From Marinobacterium sp. (lineage in GTDB: Bacteria > Pseudomonadota > Gammaproteobacteria > Pseudomonadales > Balneatricaceae), in contig JAUWAC010000006.1 of the NCBI GenBank assembly GCA_030602245.1, positions 41,245-105,244 on the forward strand: a stretch of DNA of 64,000 nt, read 5' to 3'. Positions 38,089 through 46,255 of this stretch are shown here, piece after piece. How positions within the stretch are numbered: the first letter of the stretch is position 1; each line of letters opens with the position of its first letter. The translations under genes were made by a program, and so were the position numbers. The notes below the pieces were generated by a model, which saw nothing but the letters and a program-made list of their open reading frames with translations, was not told where the DNA came from and did no database searches.

Positions 38089-38943
38089 TTGAACGATCTT
38101 GCCGATAAATACCGCTTTTTCCGCGCGCTGCGCCCGTTCTCGTTCGGCGTCGCGCTGACCACCTGCCTGATCGGTATTACCGCGGCCTGGCAGGAACAGC
38201 TGCTGATACCGTTCAATGCCGTGCTGGTCGTCATCGGCGGCCTGCTGCTGCAGGCGGGCGTCAATCTGATCAACGATTACGCGGATCTTGAATCGATCAG
38301 CGCCGGGCCCGACGGTCGCGTGGCGCGGGCGCGTATTCTGCGCAACTTTCGCACCGGACTGGGCTGTTTTCTGCTCGCCACGCCGCTCGGGCTTTATCTG
38401 GTGGCAGACCGTTCGCTGGCGCTGCTGTGGCTGTTTCTGATCGGCCTGGCCGGCGCACTGGGCTATACGCTGCGACCGGTCAATTACAAGGCGAGAGGGC
38501 TGGCCGTGGTGCTGGTGTTCTGGCTCATGGGGGTGCTGATGGTGGCGGGCAGCTACGTGGCCGCCGGTGGCGCGCTGAGCCCGGCGATTCTGGCGCAGTC
38601 GGTGCCGATCAGTCTGCTGGTATCGCTGTTGCTGCTCAGCAACGAGCTGCGCGACTATGAGTCCGACCGGGCTCAGGGGCTGGGCACCCTGACGGTACGG
38701 ATCGGTTACCGGCCGGCACGCCTGATCTACCTGCTGCTGCTCGCGGGGGCGCTGGTGTCGGTGCTGGCGCTGTGGATAAGTGGCCTCATCGCGCCGCCGT
38801 GGCCGCTGCTGCTGGTGTTGCCGTTCGCCTGGCGTCCGCTGCGTTTCCTCGATCGCCCGGCAGCACAGCGCAAGCCGCTGACGCCGGCTACCGGACAGCT
38901 GGTGATGGTGTTCGGCCTGCTGTTCTGCCTGACGCTGCGCTGA
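38089..38943 (+). CDS. UbiA/MenA-type polyprenyltransferase
   Basis: A 284-residue inner-membrane prenyltransferase starting at TTG, with seven to nine hydrophobic segments. The first Asp-rich motif is NLINDYADLES and the second is NELRDYESDRAQG, both needed for prenyl diphosphate binding; LGTLTVRIG also fits MenA. It looks most like 1,4-dihydroxy-2-naphthoate prenyltransferase, but no other men genes are here and many relatives use other acceptors, so the substrate is left open. It stands alone between two terminators or promoters. Confidence 0.8.
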   Translation: MNDLADKYRFFRALRPFSFGVALTTCLIGITAAWQEQLLIPFNAVLVVIGGLLLQAGVNLINDYADLESISAGPDGRVARARILRNFRTGLGCFLLATPLGLYLVADRSLALLWLFLIGLAGALGYTLRPVNYKARGLAVVLVFWLMGVLMVAGSYVAAGGALSPAILAQSVPISLLVSLLLLSNELRDYESDRAQGLGTLTVRIGYRPARLIYLLLLAGALVSVLALWISGLIAPPWPLLLVLPFAWRPLRFLDRPAAQRKPLTPATGQLVMVFGLLFCLTLR

Positions 38944-38995
38944 ACAGCCCCCTCCGTTAGTCGCATGGCCGCAGTCATCGTCCGCCCAACTGGTG

Positions 38996-39001
38996 TATAA
39001 T
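38996..39001 (+). promoter_or_regulatory. -10 element upstream of fumarase
   Basis: A perfect TATAAT lies 122 bases before the fumarase ATG; the -35 is weak. The leader of about 115 bases holds no obvious hairpin terminator. Confidence 0.4.
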
Positions 39002-39122
39002 CCAGCGCCAGATCGTGGGGTGCCCTGTCAAAGCCTGGATAGCGCCCTCATACCAACCAGAGCCAGCATGGCCGAATCCTAACGGCCAGCGCCAACGGCC
39101 CAGTCTGAATGGAGAGTCCCGA

Positions 39123-40628
39123 ATGAGCGTTATTCGCCAGGATGATTTCATCAGCAGCGTTGCAGATGCGCTGCAGTTCATCTCCTACTACCACCCGATC
39201 GATTTTATTCAGGGTGTGCACGAAGCCTACAAGAAGGAGCAGAACCCGGCGGCGAAAGACGCCATGGCCCAGATTCTGATCAACTCCCGCATGTGTGCCG
39301 AAGGCCATCGCCCGATCTGTCAGGATACCGGTATCGTCACCGTGTTCCTGAAGGTGGGTATGAATGTGCAGTGGGATGCGAAGATGTCCGTGACCGATAT
39401 GGTCAACGAAGGCGTGCGCCGTGCCTACACCCATCCTGACAACGTGCTGCGCGCGTCGATCCTCGCAGATCCCGCCGGCAAGCGTCAGAACACCAAGGAC
39501 AACACGCCGGCCGTGATCCACTACGAAATCGTCGAGGGCGACGAAGTGGAAGTGCACGTGGCGGCCAAGGGTGGCGGTTCCGAGAACAAGTCCAAGATGG
39601 TGATGCTGAACCCGTCCGACAGCATCGTCGACTGGGTGGTCAAGACCGTCCCGACCATGGGCGCTGGCTGGTGCCCGCCGGGTATGCTGGGTATCGGTAT
39701 CGGTGGTACCGCTGAAAAGGCTGCGGTGCTGGCGAAAGAGTCGCTGATGGACCCGATCGACATCCACGAGCTGCGTGAGCGCGGCCCGCAGAACCGTGTC
39801 GAAGAGCTGCGTCTGGAGATCATGGACGCGGTCAACGCACTGGGTATCGGTGCGCAGGGCCTTGGCGGTCTGACCACCGTGCTCGACGTCAAGATCAAGG
39901 ATTACCCGACCCACGCGGCCTCACTGCCGGTGTGCATGATCCCCAACTGCGCTGCGACCCGTCACACTCACTTCAAGCTGGACGGCAGTGGCCCCGCGGT
40001 GCTGACGCCGCCGAGCCTGGACGAGTGGCCGGAAGTCACCTTCGAAGTCGGTGCCAATACCCGTCGCGTGAATCTGGACGAGATCACGCCGGAAGCGGTG
40101 AAAGAGTGGAAGGTCGGTGAGACCATCCTGCTCAACGGCAAGATGCTGACCGGTCGTGACGCGGCGCACAAGCGCATGGTCGAAATGCTCAACAACGGTG
40201 AAGAGCTGCCGGTAGACCTGAAAGGCCGCTTCATCTACTACGTCGGCCCGGTCGATCCGGTGCGTGACGAAGTGGTGGGTCCGGCGGGTCCGACCACGTC
40301 GACCCGCATGGACAAGTTCACCCGTCAGATTCTGGAAAGCACCGGTCTGCTCGGCATGATCGGCAAGTCCGAGCGTGGCCCGGTGGCGATCGATGCGATC
40401 AAGGACAATCAGGCCGTGTACCTGATGGCAGTCGGTGGTGCGGCGTATCTGGTGTCCAAGGCGATCACCAAGGCCGACGTCATTGCCTTCCCGGAACTGG
40501 GCATGGAAGCGATCTACGAGTTCGAGGTCAAGGACATGCCGGTCACCGTCGCGGTGGATACGTCCGGCGAATCGGTGCACAACACCGGCCCGGCGAAGTG
40601 GAAGGACATCATCGCGCACAGCGCCTGA
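39123..40628 (+). CDS. Class I iron-sulfur fumarate hydratase
   Basis: A 501-residue class I fumarase (FumA/FumB type) interconverting fumarate and malate in the TCA cycle through an oxygen-sensitive 4Fe-4S cluster. Candidate cluster cysteines lie in the alpha domain: HRPICQDTGIVTVF, GAGWCPPGML and MIPNCAATRHTHFKLDGSG. The beta domain has GKMLTGRDAAHKRM and YYVGPVDPV. The ATG at 39123 gives MSVIRQDDFISSVADAL, the usual start. Length is normal for the single-chain form. Confidence 0.94.
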   Translation: MSVIRQDDFISSVADALQFISYYHPIDFIQGVHEAYKKEQNPAAKDAMAQILINSRMCAEGHRPICQDTGIVTVFLKVGMNVQWDAKMSVTDMVNEGVRRAYTHPDNVLRASILADPAGKRQNTKDNTPAVIHYEIVEGDEVEVHVAAKGGGSENKSKMVMLNPSDSIVDWVVKTVPTMGAGWCPPGMLGIGIGGTAEKAAVLAKESLMDPIDIHELRERGPQNRVEELRLEIMDAVNALGIGAQGLGGLTTVLDVKIKDYPTHAASLPVCMIPNCAATRHTHFKLDGSGPAVLTPPSLDEWPEVTFEVGANTRRVNLDEITPEAVKEWKVGETILLNGKMLTGRDAAHKRMVEMLNNGEELPVDLKGRFIYYVGPVDPVRDEVVGPAGPTTSTRMDKFTRQILESTGLLGMIGKSERGPVAIDAIKDNQAVYLMAVGGAAYLVSKAITKADVIAFPELGMEAIYEFEVKDMPVTVAVDTSGESVHNTGPAKWKDIIAHSA

Positions 40629-40651
40629 TCCGACCCGCGCGAGGGCATAAG

Positions 40652-40677
40652 AAAGCGGCTTTCGAGCCGCTTTTTTG
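40652..40677 (+). terminator. Intrinsic terminator after fumarase
   Basis: AAAGCGGCT and AGCCGCTTT pair around a UUCG tetraloop, followed by more Ts up to 40676. Confidence 0.9.
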
Positions 40678-40814
40678 CGTTTGAAACAGGGGCACTACTT
40701 TCGGCCCGGGTGCATAGCAGCAGCGGATCGGGTCGGAAGTAGTAGAGCCTGCCCGGGCGGTGCCTCCTATAGTCGGGAACTGTGTGATAAACCCGATCGA
40801 GGAAGGTGAGAGTA

Positions 40815-41207
40815 ATGGCCGTACGTCAAACAATGGGATGGATATTCGGGGGGCTGCTGGCCGCCCAGGGGCTGGCAGTGCCGGCACAGGCAGATGAAGC
40901 GGCAATGGCCGCCGCCGGGCGCGCCGTGTTTCAGAAGTGCGAAGCGTGCCACGCGCTGGACCCGAGCAAAAACGCGTTCGGGCCCAGTCTGCACGGGGTG
41001 ATCGGACGTGAGGCGGCGTCGCTGCCGCGGTTCCAGTACTCCGAGGCGCTGAGCAACTCGGGACTGGTGTGGACAGAGGAGAATCTGCGCAAGTGGATCG
41101 CCGATAATGATGGGTTGGTCCCCGGTACCCGCATGCGCCATGTGTCGATCACGGATCCGGCGGAGCAGGATTACCTGATCGCGTTCCTCAGAACGCTGAC
41201 ACCCTGA
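40815..41207 (+). CDS. Periplasmic class I cytochrome c
   Basis: A 130-residue secreted c-type cytochrome: signal peptide about 1-26 (ending VPAQA), heme-binding CEACH near residue 41, and an axial-ligand methionine likely in GTRMRHVSI near 107. It resembles small soluble cytochrome c2/c550 electron carriers. The ATG at 40815 follows GGAAGG; an upstream GTG at 40806 adds only three residues. It is convergent with the AAA+ operon, and no oxidase or dehydrogenase partner is next to it. Confidence 0.88.
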   Translation: MAVRQTMGWIFGGLLAAQGLAVPAQADEAAMAAAGRAVFQKCEACHALDPSKNAFGPSLHGVIGREAASLPRFQYSEALSNSGLVWTEENLRKWIADNDGLVPGTRMRHVSITDPAEQDYLIAFLRTLTP

Positions 41208-41214
41208 ACCGGTT

Positions 41215-41652
41215 TCAGGCGGAAGGGGGGCGCGGTGGCAGCAGACCTTCCGCGCGCAGCCGCGCCTTAAAGCGCTTCATCACCGGGCGCGAGATCATCG
41301 TTTCTGCCAGCACGCGCTGTTCGTAGATACGTTCGATCAGCGCTGCAGGCAGAGCCGCGGTGTCCGGTCTGATCCCTTCCCGGGCGGCCCTTTCCAGGGC
41401 GGCCCTTTCCAGGGTGGCCCCTTCCCGGGCGGCCCGACCTTCGGCGATCAGTGCATGCAGGGAGCCGCCCAGTCGTTCGCCGTCACGCCCGCGGCAGTGG
41501 TGGTAGAGGATTTCGGTCAGCGCCTTGTCCTCGCGGTTCATCTTGCACTTGCCATCGAGGATCTTCAGCATCAGGGCGATGACGCAATCGATTTCGGTTG
41601 CTGACAGCGGATGATTCCGCAGCCACTGGTCCGCCGGTATCAGGGGGCTCAT
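41215..41652 (-). CDS. Unknown protein paired with an AAA+ ATPase
   Basis: A 145-residue soluble protein with no recognised family. Its ATG overlaps the ATPase stop codon (ATGA), so it is translationally coupled to the ATPase. The N-terminal half (LSATEIDCVIALMLKILDGK) looks helical; the middle carries five-residue repeats AAREG, ATLER, AALER, AAREG encoded by a 15-base tandem repeat; the C-terminus is basic (KRFKARLRAEGLLPP). A partner or adaptor of the ATPase is the natural guess, but it is inference. Confidence 0.7.
   Translation of the reverse strand: MSPLIPADQWLRNHPLSATEIDCVIALMLKILDGKCKMNREDKALTEILYHHCRGRDGERLGGSLHALIAEGRAAREGATLERAALERAAREGIRPDTAALPAALIERIYEQRVLAETMISRPVMKRFKARLRAEGLLPPRPPSA
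41375..41434. repeat. Four 15-bp tandem units inside the ATPase-partner gene
   Basis: Four head-to-tail 15-base units: CCTTCCCGGGCGGCC, CTTTCCAGGGCGGCC, CTTTCCAGGGTGGCC and CCTTCCCGGGCGGCC. The first and last are identical. The period keeps the frame and encodes a run of charged five-residue units. Confidence 0.85.
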
Positions 41653-43352
41653 GCGGCCGCTCCCGACATCTCCAGCCCTCGGAACCCGGCGCAGTGCTCG
41701 AATACGTCCAGGGTCGGCGCGCAGTTGCGAAAGGCGCAGAACTTGGCCACCAGTTTGGCCAGTCCCTTGATATCGCGTCCGCTGGCGCCGGCAAAGTGCC
41801 GTGCGAGGCGCGCGGGCATGTCGGGCTCCAGCACCAGTCCGAACTGCTCGGCCATCACCTGCCAGATGCGAACCCGCTCATCCTCGGCGGGGTGCTGGTA
41901 GCGCACCATGGCGATGCAGCGGGAGATGATCGCCTCATCAATGTCATCGATGCGGTTGGTGGTCATAAACAGCAGGCCGTTGAAATATTCCAGTACGCGC
42001 AGGAACACGCCGACCACCGCGTTCATGGTCAGGTTGTCGTCGCGCCGCTTGATGTAGACATCGGCTTCGTCGATCAGCATCACCGCGCCCCAGCGCTGCG
42101 CGCGAATCAGCACCTCTTTAAGGTTCTTCTCCATGTCGGCCACGTTCAGCCCCAATTGCCCGGAGTGCACGCGGTAGAGCGGACGGCCGATGATCTCGGC
42201 GTAGACCTCGGCGGTCAGCGTTTTGCCCACGCCGGCCGGGCCGCTGCACAGCACCGTGGTGCCGCCGGATTTGCCGTCGATAATATCGTCCAGCAGCATC
42301 TCCATCTCGGCGGTGAGGATGTCGATCAGGTCGGTATGTGCCTTTGGCAGCACCAGTTTGTCCTTGAGCTGCGGCTGATAAAGGTAGGGTGTCAGGTTAT
42401 CCACATGCACCCAGAGGTGGTGGTGCAGCTCAAGGTGGAACATGAGGATGTAGCCGTGCACCGGGATGCGACTGAACAGGTCGGGCGGCAGCGCCTGCGC
42501 CAGTGCCAGGATCTGCTGGTCGACGGCGTCCGAGAAGCTCGACTGGCGTTCGATCCGTTTCACCAGTGCACTGAGAACCCGGCCGCTCTGCTGCAGGGTC
42601 AGTTCGCGCTCTGCCAGCACCTCCTCATCGTTGACCAGCTTGGCGGCGCCACCGCTGGCCGACAGCACCACCCGCGGTTTGCGGCCCCAGTCGGTATTGC
42701 GATGGCTGGCGCCCGGGTCTTCCGCGTAGACGCCGGTGCCGGTGCCGGAGAACTGTTCGCCAACGTTGGCACGCCATTCCAGATAACGTGCATGGGTCGA
42801 GTCAAAGCGCTCCAGCAGGGGCGTCGTCTCACGCAGGTAGCCCTTGGTGGCCAGCAGCTCCGCCAGCGATTGGCCGTGCAGGTCGCGCTCGGCGATGATC
42901 AGCTGCCGGGTCTGCAGTTTGCCGCGACTGTTGGCTTTGAGGTCGATCACGATGCGCGCCTGCTCCTCGCTGCCGGCCGGGGTGTGATCGATGCGACTGA
43001 CCACCCAGGGCAGAAGGGTGCCGCTGCCTTCGAGCCGAAACAGCCAGCCACGGCTGGGGCCGTGGCTCAGGTAGGCGATCAGATCCGGCAACAACTGTTC
43101 CAGATCGTCGGCGACACGGGGCACGGTCGGGTCGATACAGGCGTCGCGCAGCGCCTCCAGCTGGGTCTGTTTGCCGCGACCGTCGGGCACTGCGCGGTAC
43201 AGGTCGATCAGGACTGCCAGCTGTTCGGTGCTGAATGCCTGAAACGGAATCTCCACCCGGCTGGCCAGCCGCAGCTGCTCCTCCCAGTGGCAAAGCTCGG
43301 GACAGGTCTCGAATAGGCGGGTTGCGACGCTGCGTTCGATCTGTAGTTTCAC
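41649..43352 (-). CDS. AAA+ ATPase with large unknown N-terminal domain
   Basis: A 567-residue cytosolic protein. The first 340 residues match no domain I know. The AAA+ module (about 360-565) has Walker A GPAGVGKT (371-378), Walker B VMLIDEAD (424-431), sensor-1 FMTTNRIDD and an arginine finger candidate in AIISRCIAMV. The GTG at 43352 is chosen because GAGGAG lies seven bases before it; the longer frame has no such site. It resembles bacterial AAA+ proteins of the RuBisCO-activase/CbbX or proteasomal-ATPase-like grouping only in the ATPase part. The function is not known. Confidence 0.85.
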   Translation of the reverse strand: MKLQIERSVATRLFETCPELCHWEEQLRLASRVEIPFQAFSTEQLAVLIDLYRAVPDGRGKQTQLEALRDACIDPTVPRVADDLEQLLPDLIAYLSHGPSRGWLFRLEGSGTLLPWVVSRIDHTPAGSEEQARIVIDLKANSRGKLQTRQLIIAERDLHGQSLAELLATKGYLRETTPLLERFDSTHARYLEWRANVGEQFSGTGTGVYAEDPGASHRNTDWGRKPRVVLSASGGAAKLVNDEEVLAERELTLQQSGRVLSALVKRIERQSSFSDAVDQQILALAQALPPDLFSRIPVHGYILMFHLELHHHLWVHVDNLTPYLYQPQLKDKLVLPKAHTDLIDILTAEMEMLLDDIIDGKSGGTTVLCSGPAGVGKTLTAEVYAEIIGRPLYRVHSGQLGLNVADMEKNLKEVLIRAQRWGAVMLIDEADVYIKRRDDNLTMNAVVGVFLRVLEYFNGLLFMTTNRIDDIDEAIISRCIAMVRYQHPAEDERVRIWQVMAEQFGLVLEPDMPARLARHFAGASGRDIKGLAKLVAKFCAFRNCAPTLDVFEHCAGFRGLEMSGAAA

Positions 43353-43554
43353 CCTGTTCTCCTCGACGGCGGCATGGCGGGCGCATGCCGTTGGCAACAG
43401 ACATGCGCATGACTGACAGGACTATGGCAAACGACGTGCCGTCTTTAACTGTCTGATTGAAAAGGAGTGGGGCGTTGTCGGGTTGTGCTGTTGGCGACAA
43501 ACTGTCGGGCGCCGTGCAATGACCCTGTTGGGGTGAGACGGGGGCGCTTTGAGA

Positions 43555-45273
43555 TCAGCGGGCGGCGGTCTCCTTGTCTGCCTGGCAGTGGGTGTTGCGG
43601 CCACCGGCCTTGGCCCGATACAGCGCGCCGTCGGCGTTATGCAGCACCGTTTCCAGCGAATCGCCACGGCTGGCCAGGTAGCTGCCGGCGCTCAGCGTCG
43701 GTTGCAGAGGCATATCCTGTTGCGGGACATCGATACGCAGTGCTGCCACCGCCTCACGGATGCGCTCGCCGAGCTGGGCCAGCAGTTCGGCATCGTCGGT
43801 TTCGACCATGACGAGGAACTCATCGCCGCCCCAGCGCGCAGCGCAGTCGTAGCGGCGCAGCAGGACGCGCAGTTGCTGCGCCACCGCGATCAGTACCCGG
43901 TCTCCGGCCTCGTGGCCGTAGCGATCGTTGATCTCCTTGAACTGGTCGAGATCCAGCCAGATCAGGCCGAAGCGACGGCCGTCACGTGCCAGATGCTGCA
44001 GCTGAGCCTCGAGGCGCTCCTGCATGCCGCGCCGGTTCAGCAGCTCGGTCAGAGCATCGGTCTTGCTCAGTCGCTCCAGCGCTTCGGTGCGGTTCTGGAC
44101 CTGTTGCTCCAGCGTTTCCCGGGAGTCCTGCACTGCACTGGCCATGGCGCGAAAGTACTGCATCAGGCGGCCGATCTCGCTGGCCGGACGGCGTGTTTCC
44201 AGCCGTGAGGGATAGTGGCCGCGGCGAATGTCGTCCATCGCGTGTTCGAGACGGCCCAGCGGACTGATCAGGAAGTGGTTGAGTGCCTGATGCAGGATCA
44301 ACAGGGCCAGCAACAGCATGATCGCGAAGGTGACCAGAATGCCGCTGAAGCTGCTCAGGGGCAGCACGACGGACAGGTCCAGCAGCGTGACTTCATACCA
44401 GTCGATCTCCGGCAGGTAGGCGATACCGGCCAGATGACGGCGGCCGTCCTCGAGGGTGACAAAGCGTGTCAGAACCCGGTCCGGCTCCTGTTGCAGACGG
44501 CTCATGATCTGTTTGATCGCTGCGCGGTCCTGCGGATCGGGCAGCAGGTTGCTGAGCGTGTTCTTGTCGGCGGCCGCCTTGGTGATGCTGGCAAAATCGA
44601 TCAGGCTCTGGTCGCGGTACAGCTGTATCGCGCCTTCATGGTCGGTGAACAGGCTGGTGATGCCGGGCTCATGCTGATCGACGACGCGGTTCAGGAACTC
44701 GGTCAGATCAAGACCGGTGCCGACGACGCCGAGGATGCGATCGCCGTCGCGCATCAGTACGTCGATCCACAGCTTGGTGACGCCGAGTTCCACGTCCGGG
44801 TTTACGTTCAGGTGCATGTCGCGGTTCTGCTCGATGATGTCGAAGAACCAGCGGTCGGCGTCCCGCTCGGGGTCAAGGGTGTAGCGATACTGCCGGCCGG
44901 CATACGCGTTGGCGGCGTTGTTGTGGTAGTACTCACCGGAGTCGAGCAGGGCGACGAAGTAGCTGTGATCGCCGAAGTTCTGCCGGTAGGCTTCCATCTC
45001 TGCGATGGCGCGGGCTTTGAGTTCCGGGTCGTTCGGGTTGCTGGCCCACTCTTTCAGCAGACGGGAGCGGGCGAACTGATGGGACAGGGCAATTTCGCGC
45101 AGGATCGGTTGCAGTGCCCGTGCCTTGTCGTACAGTACCTGTTTTTCGGCATAGCGCACTGCCCATTCTTCGACGATCGATTCGGACAACTGACGTACCA
45201 GGCCCCAGACGATCGCCGCGGAGATCACGAACAGGGCGATCGTCAGCAGCATAAAGCGGGGTTTCAGATTCAT
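43555..45273 (-). CDS. Membrane-bound diguanylate cyclase (GGDEF)
   Basis: A 572-residue diguanylate cyclase making cyclic di-GMP. Two membrane segments (about 6-26 and 300-325) flank a periplasmic sensor of the Cache type; a HAMP-like linker, a short coiled-coil (RETLEQQVQNRTEALERL) and the GGDEF domain (about 400-570) follow. The active-site motif is GGDEF at 482-486, and an RxxD inhibitory site (RRYD) is in the right place upstream. The gene is divergent from mtgA. Its sensory ligand is unknown. Confidence 0.92.
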   Translation of the reverse strand: MNLKPRFMLLTIALFVISAAIVWGLVRQLSESIVEEWAVRYAEKQVLYDKARALQPILREIALSHQFARSRLLKEWASNPNDPELKARAIAEMEAYRQNFGDHSYFVALLDSGEYYHNNAANAYAGRQYRYTLDPERDADRWFFDIIEQNRDMHLNVNPDVELGVTKLWIDVLMRDGDRILGVVGTGLDLTEFLNRVVDQHEPGITSLFTDHEGAIQLYRDQSLIDFASITKAAADKNTLSNLLPDPQDRAAIKQIMSRLQQEPDRVLTRFVTLEDGRRHLAGIAYLPEIDWYEVTLLDLSVVLPLSSFSGILVTFAIMLLLALLILHQALNHFLISPLGRLEHAMDDIRRGHYPSRLETRRPASEIGRLMQYFRAMASAVQDSRETLEQQVQNRTEALERLSKTDALTELLNRRGMQERLEAQLQHLARDGRRFGLIWLDLDQFKEINDRYGHEAGDRVLIAVAQQLRVLLRRYDCAARWGGDEFLVMVETDDAELLAQLGERIREAVAALRIDVPQQDMPLQPTLSAGSYLASRGDSLETVLHNADGALYRAKAGGRNTHCQADKETAAR

Positions 45274-45390
45274 CAGGACTCCCTGTCCACAGGACGTCAG
45301 GTCGGCGGCAACAGGCCGATAATAGCAGCGATTTCATCACCTTGAACACTATCTGAACAACAGATCGCACAGGAAACGAGGGCGAAGGAC

Positions 45391-46176
45391 GTGTTTAAAA
45401 CAGGGCGAAGCCGCAACAAAGGGCGGCGCAGCAGGGGCGGACTGAGCAGGGGCGCGCGGCTCAGGCGCTGGCTGTTGCGTGCGCTGCTGATCGCGTTGAC
45501 GGGGGCGCTCGGGCTGCTGCTGGCGCTGCTGCTGTTGTTTAAATATGTCGATCCACCCACCTGGAGCTGGCGCATCCATCGGGCCCTCAATCCACCCGCC
45601 GGTTACCCGGATCAGGTGTGGCACCGCTGGGTCGGGCTGGATGCGATACCGCTGTCCGTGCAGCTGGCGGTGGTGGCGTCCGAGGATCAGCGTTTTCCAC
45701 TGCATGGCGGGATCGATACCCACGCCATCGGAGAGGCGATTGGGGACGCGCTGGAAGGGGAGCGCCTGCGCGGTGCCAGCACGCTGACGCAGCAGACCGC
45801 GAAGAACCTGCTGCTCTGGCCCGGACGGGACTGGCTGCGCAAGGGGCTGGAGCTGCCACTGGCGCTGGCGCTGGAGCTGATCTGGGGCAAGGCTCGTATT
45901 CTTGAGGTGTACCTGAACATCGTCGAGTTCGGTCCTGGCGTATACGGTGTTCAGGCCGCCGGGGAGTACTGGTTTGGCACGCCGGTGGAGCGGCTCAGCG
46001 GCTGGCAGGCCGCACGACTGGCTGCGGTGTTGCCCAATCCCTGGCAGTACCGGGCTGAACCGCCCGGCCCTTACATACTCAGGCGCAGTCGATGGATTCA
46101 GCGCCAGATGGCGCAACTCGGCGATAACTGGCTGGCGCCGATTCGACGCGACGGCGTGATCCCGGCGCAGCGGTAA
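45391..46176 (+). CDS. mtgA: Monofunctional peptidoglycan glycosyltransferase MtgA
   Basis: A 261-residue membrane-anchored glycosyltransferase of the GT51 family that polymerises lipid II. It starts at GTG, has a basic N-terminus then one membrane segment (about 30-51), and the catalytic glutamate lies in VVASEDQRFPLHGGID. Other family motifs are GASTLTQQTAKNLLLWP and EVYLNIVEFGPGVYGVQAAG. No transpeptidase domain follows, so it is the monofunctional type. Confidence 0.94.
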   Translation: MFKTGRSRNKGRRSRGGLSRGARLRRWLLRALLIALTGALGLLLALLLLFKYVDPPTWSWRIHRALNPPAGYPDQVWHRWVGLDAIPLSVQLAVVASEDQRFPLHGGIDTHAIGEAIGDALEGERLRGASTLTQQTAKNLLLWPGRDWLRKGLELPLALALELIWGKARILEVYLNIVEFGPGVYGVQAAGEYWFGTPVERLSGWQAARLAAVLPNPWQYRAEPPGPYILRRSRWIQRQMAQLGDNWLAPIRRDGVIPAQR

Positions 46177-46215
46177 TAACCGAGCAGACTGGTCGGAAAG
46201 CGAGCAGGCTTAGGC

Positions 46216-46221
46216 TATAAT
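46216..46221 (+). promoter_or_regulatory. -10 element upstream of ygiQ
   Basis: A perfect TATAAT lies 35 bases before the ygiQ ATG; the -35 is weak. Confidence 0.4.
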
Positions 46222-46255
46222 GTCGGCCCTGCGTAAACTCTGACCGGTTCTCTCC

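Noticed and set aside
41598..43316. A 572-residue open frame antisense to the AAA+ ATPase
   Set aside because: The minus-strand frame has clear AAA+ motifs, whereas this frame has none.
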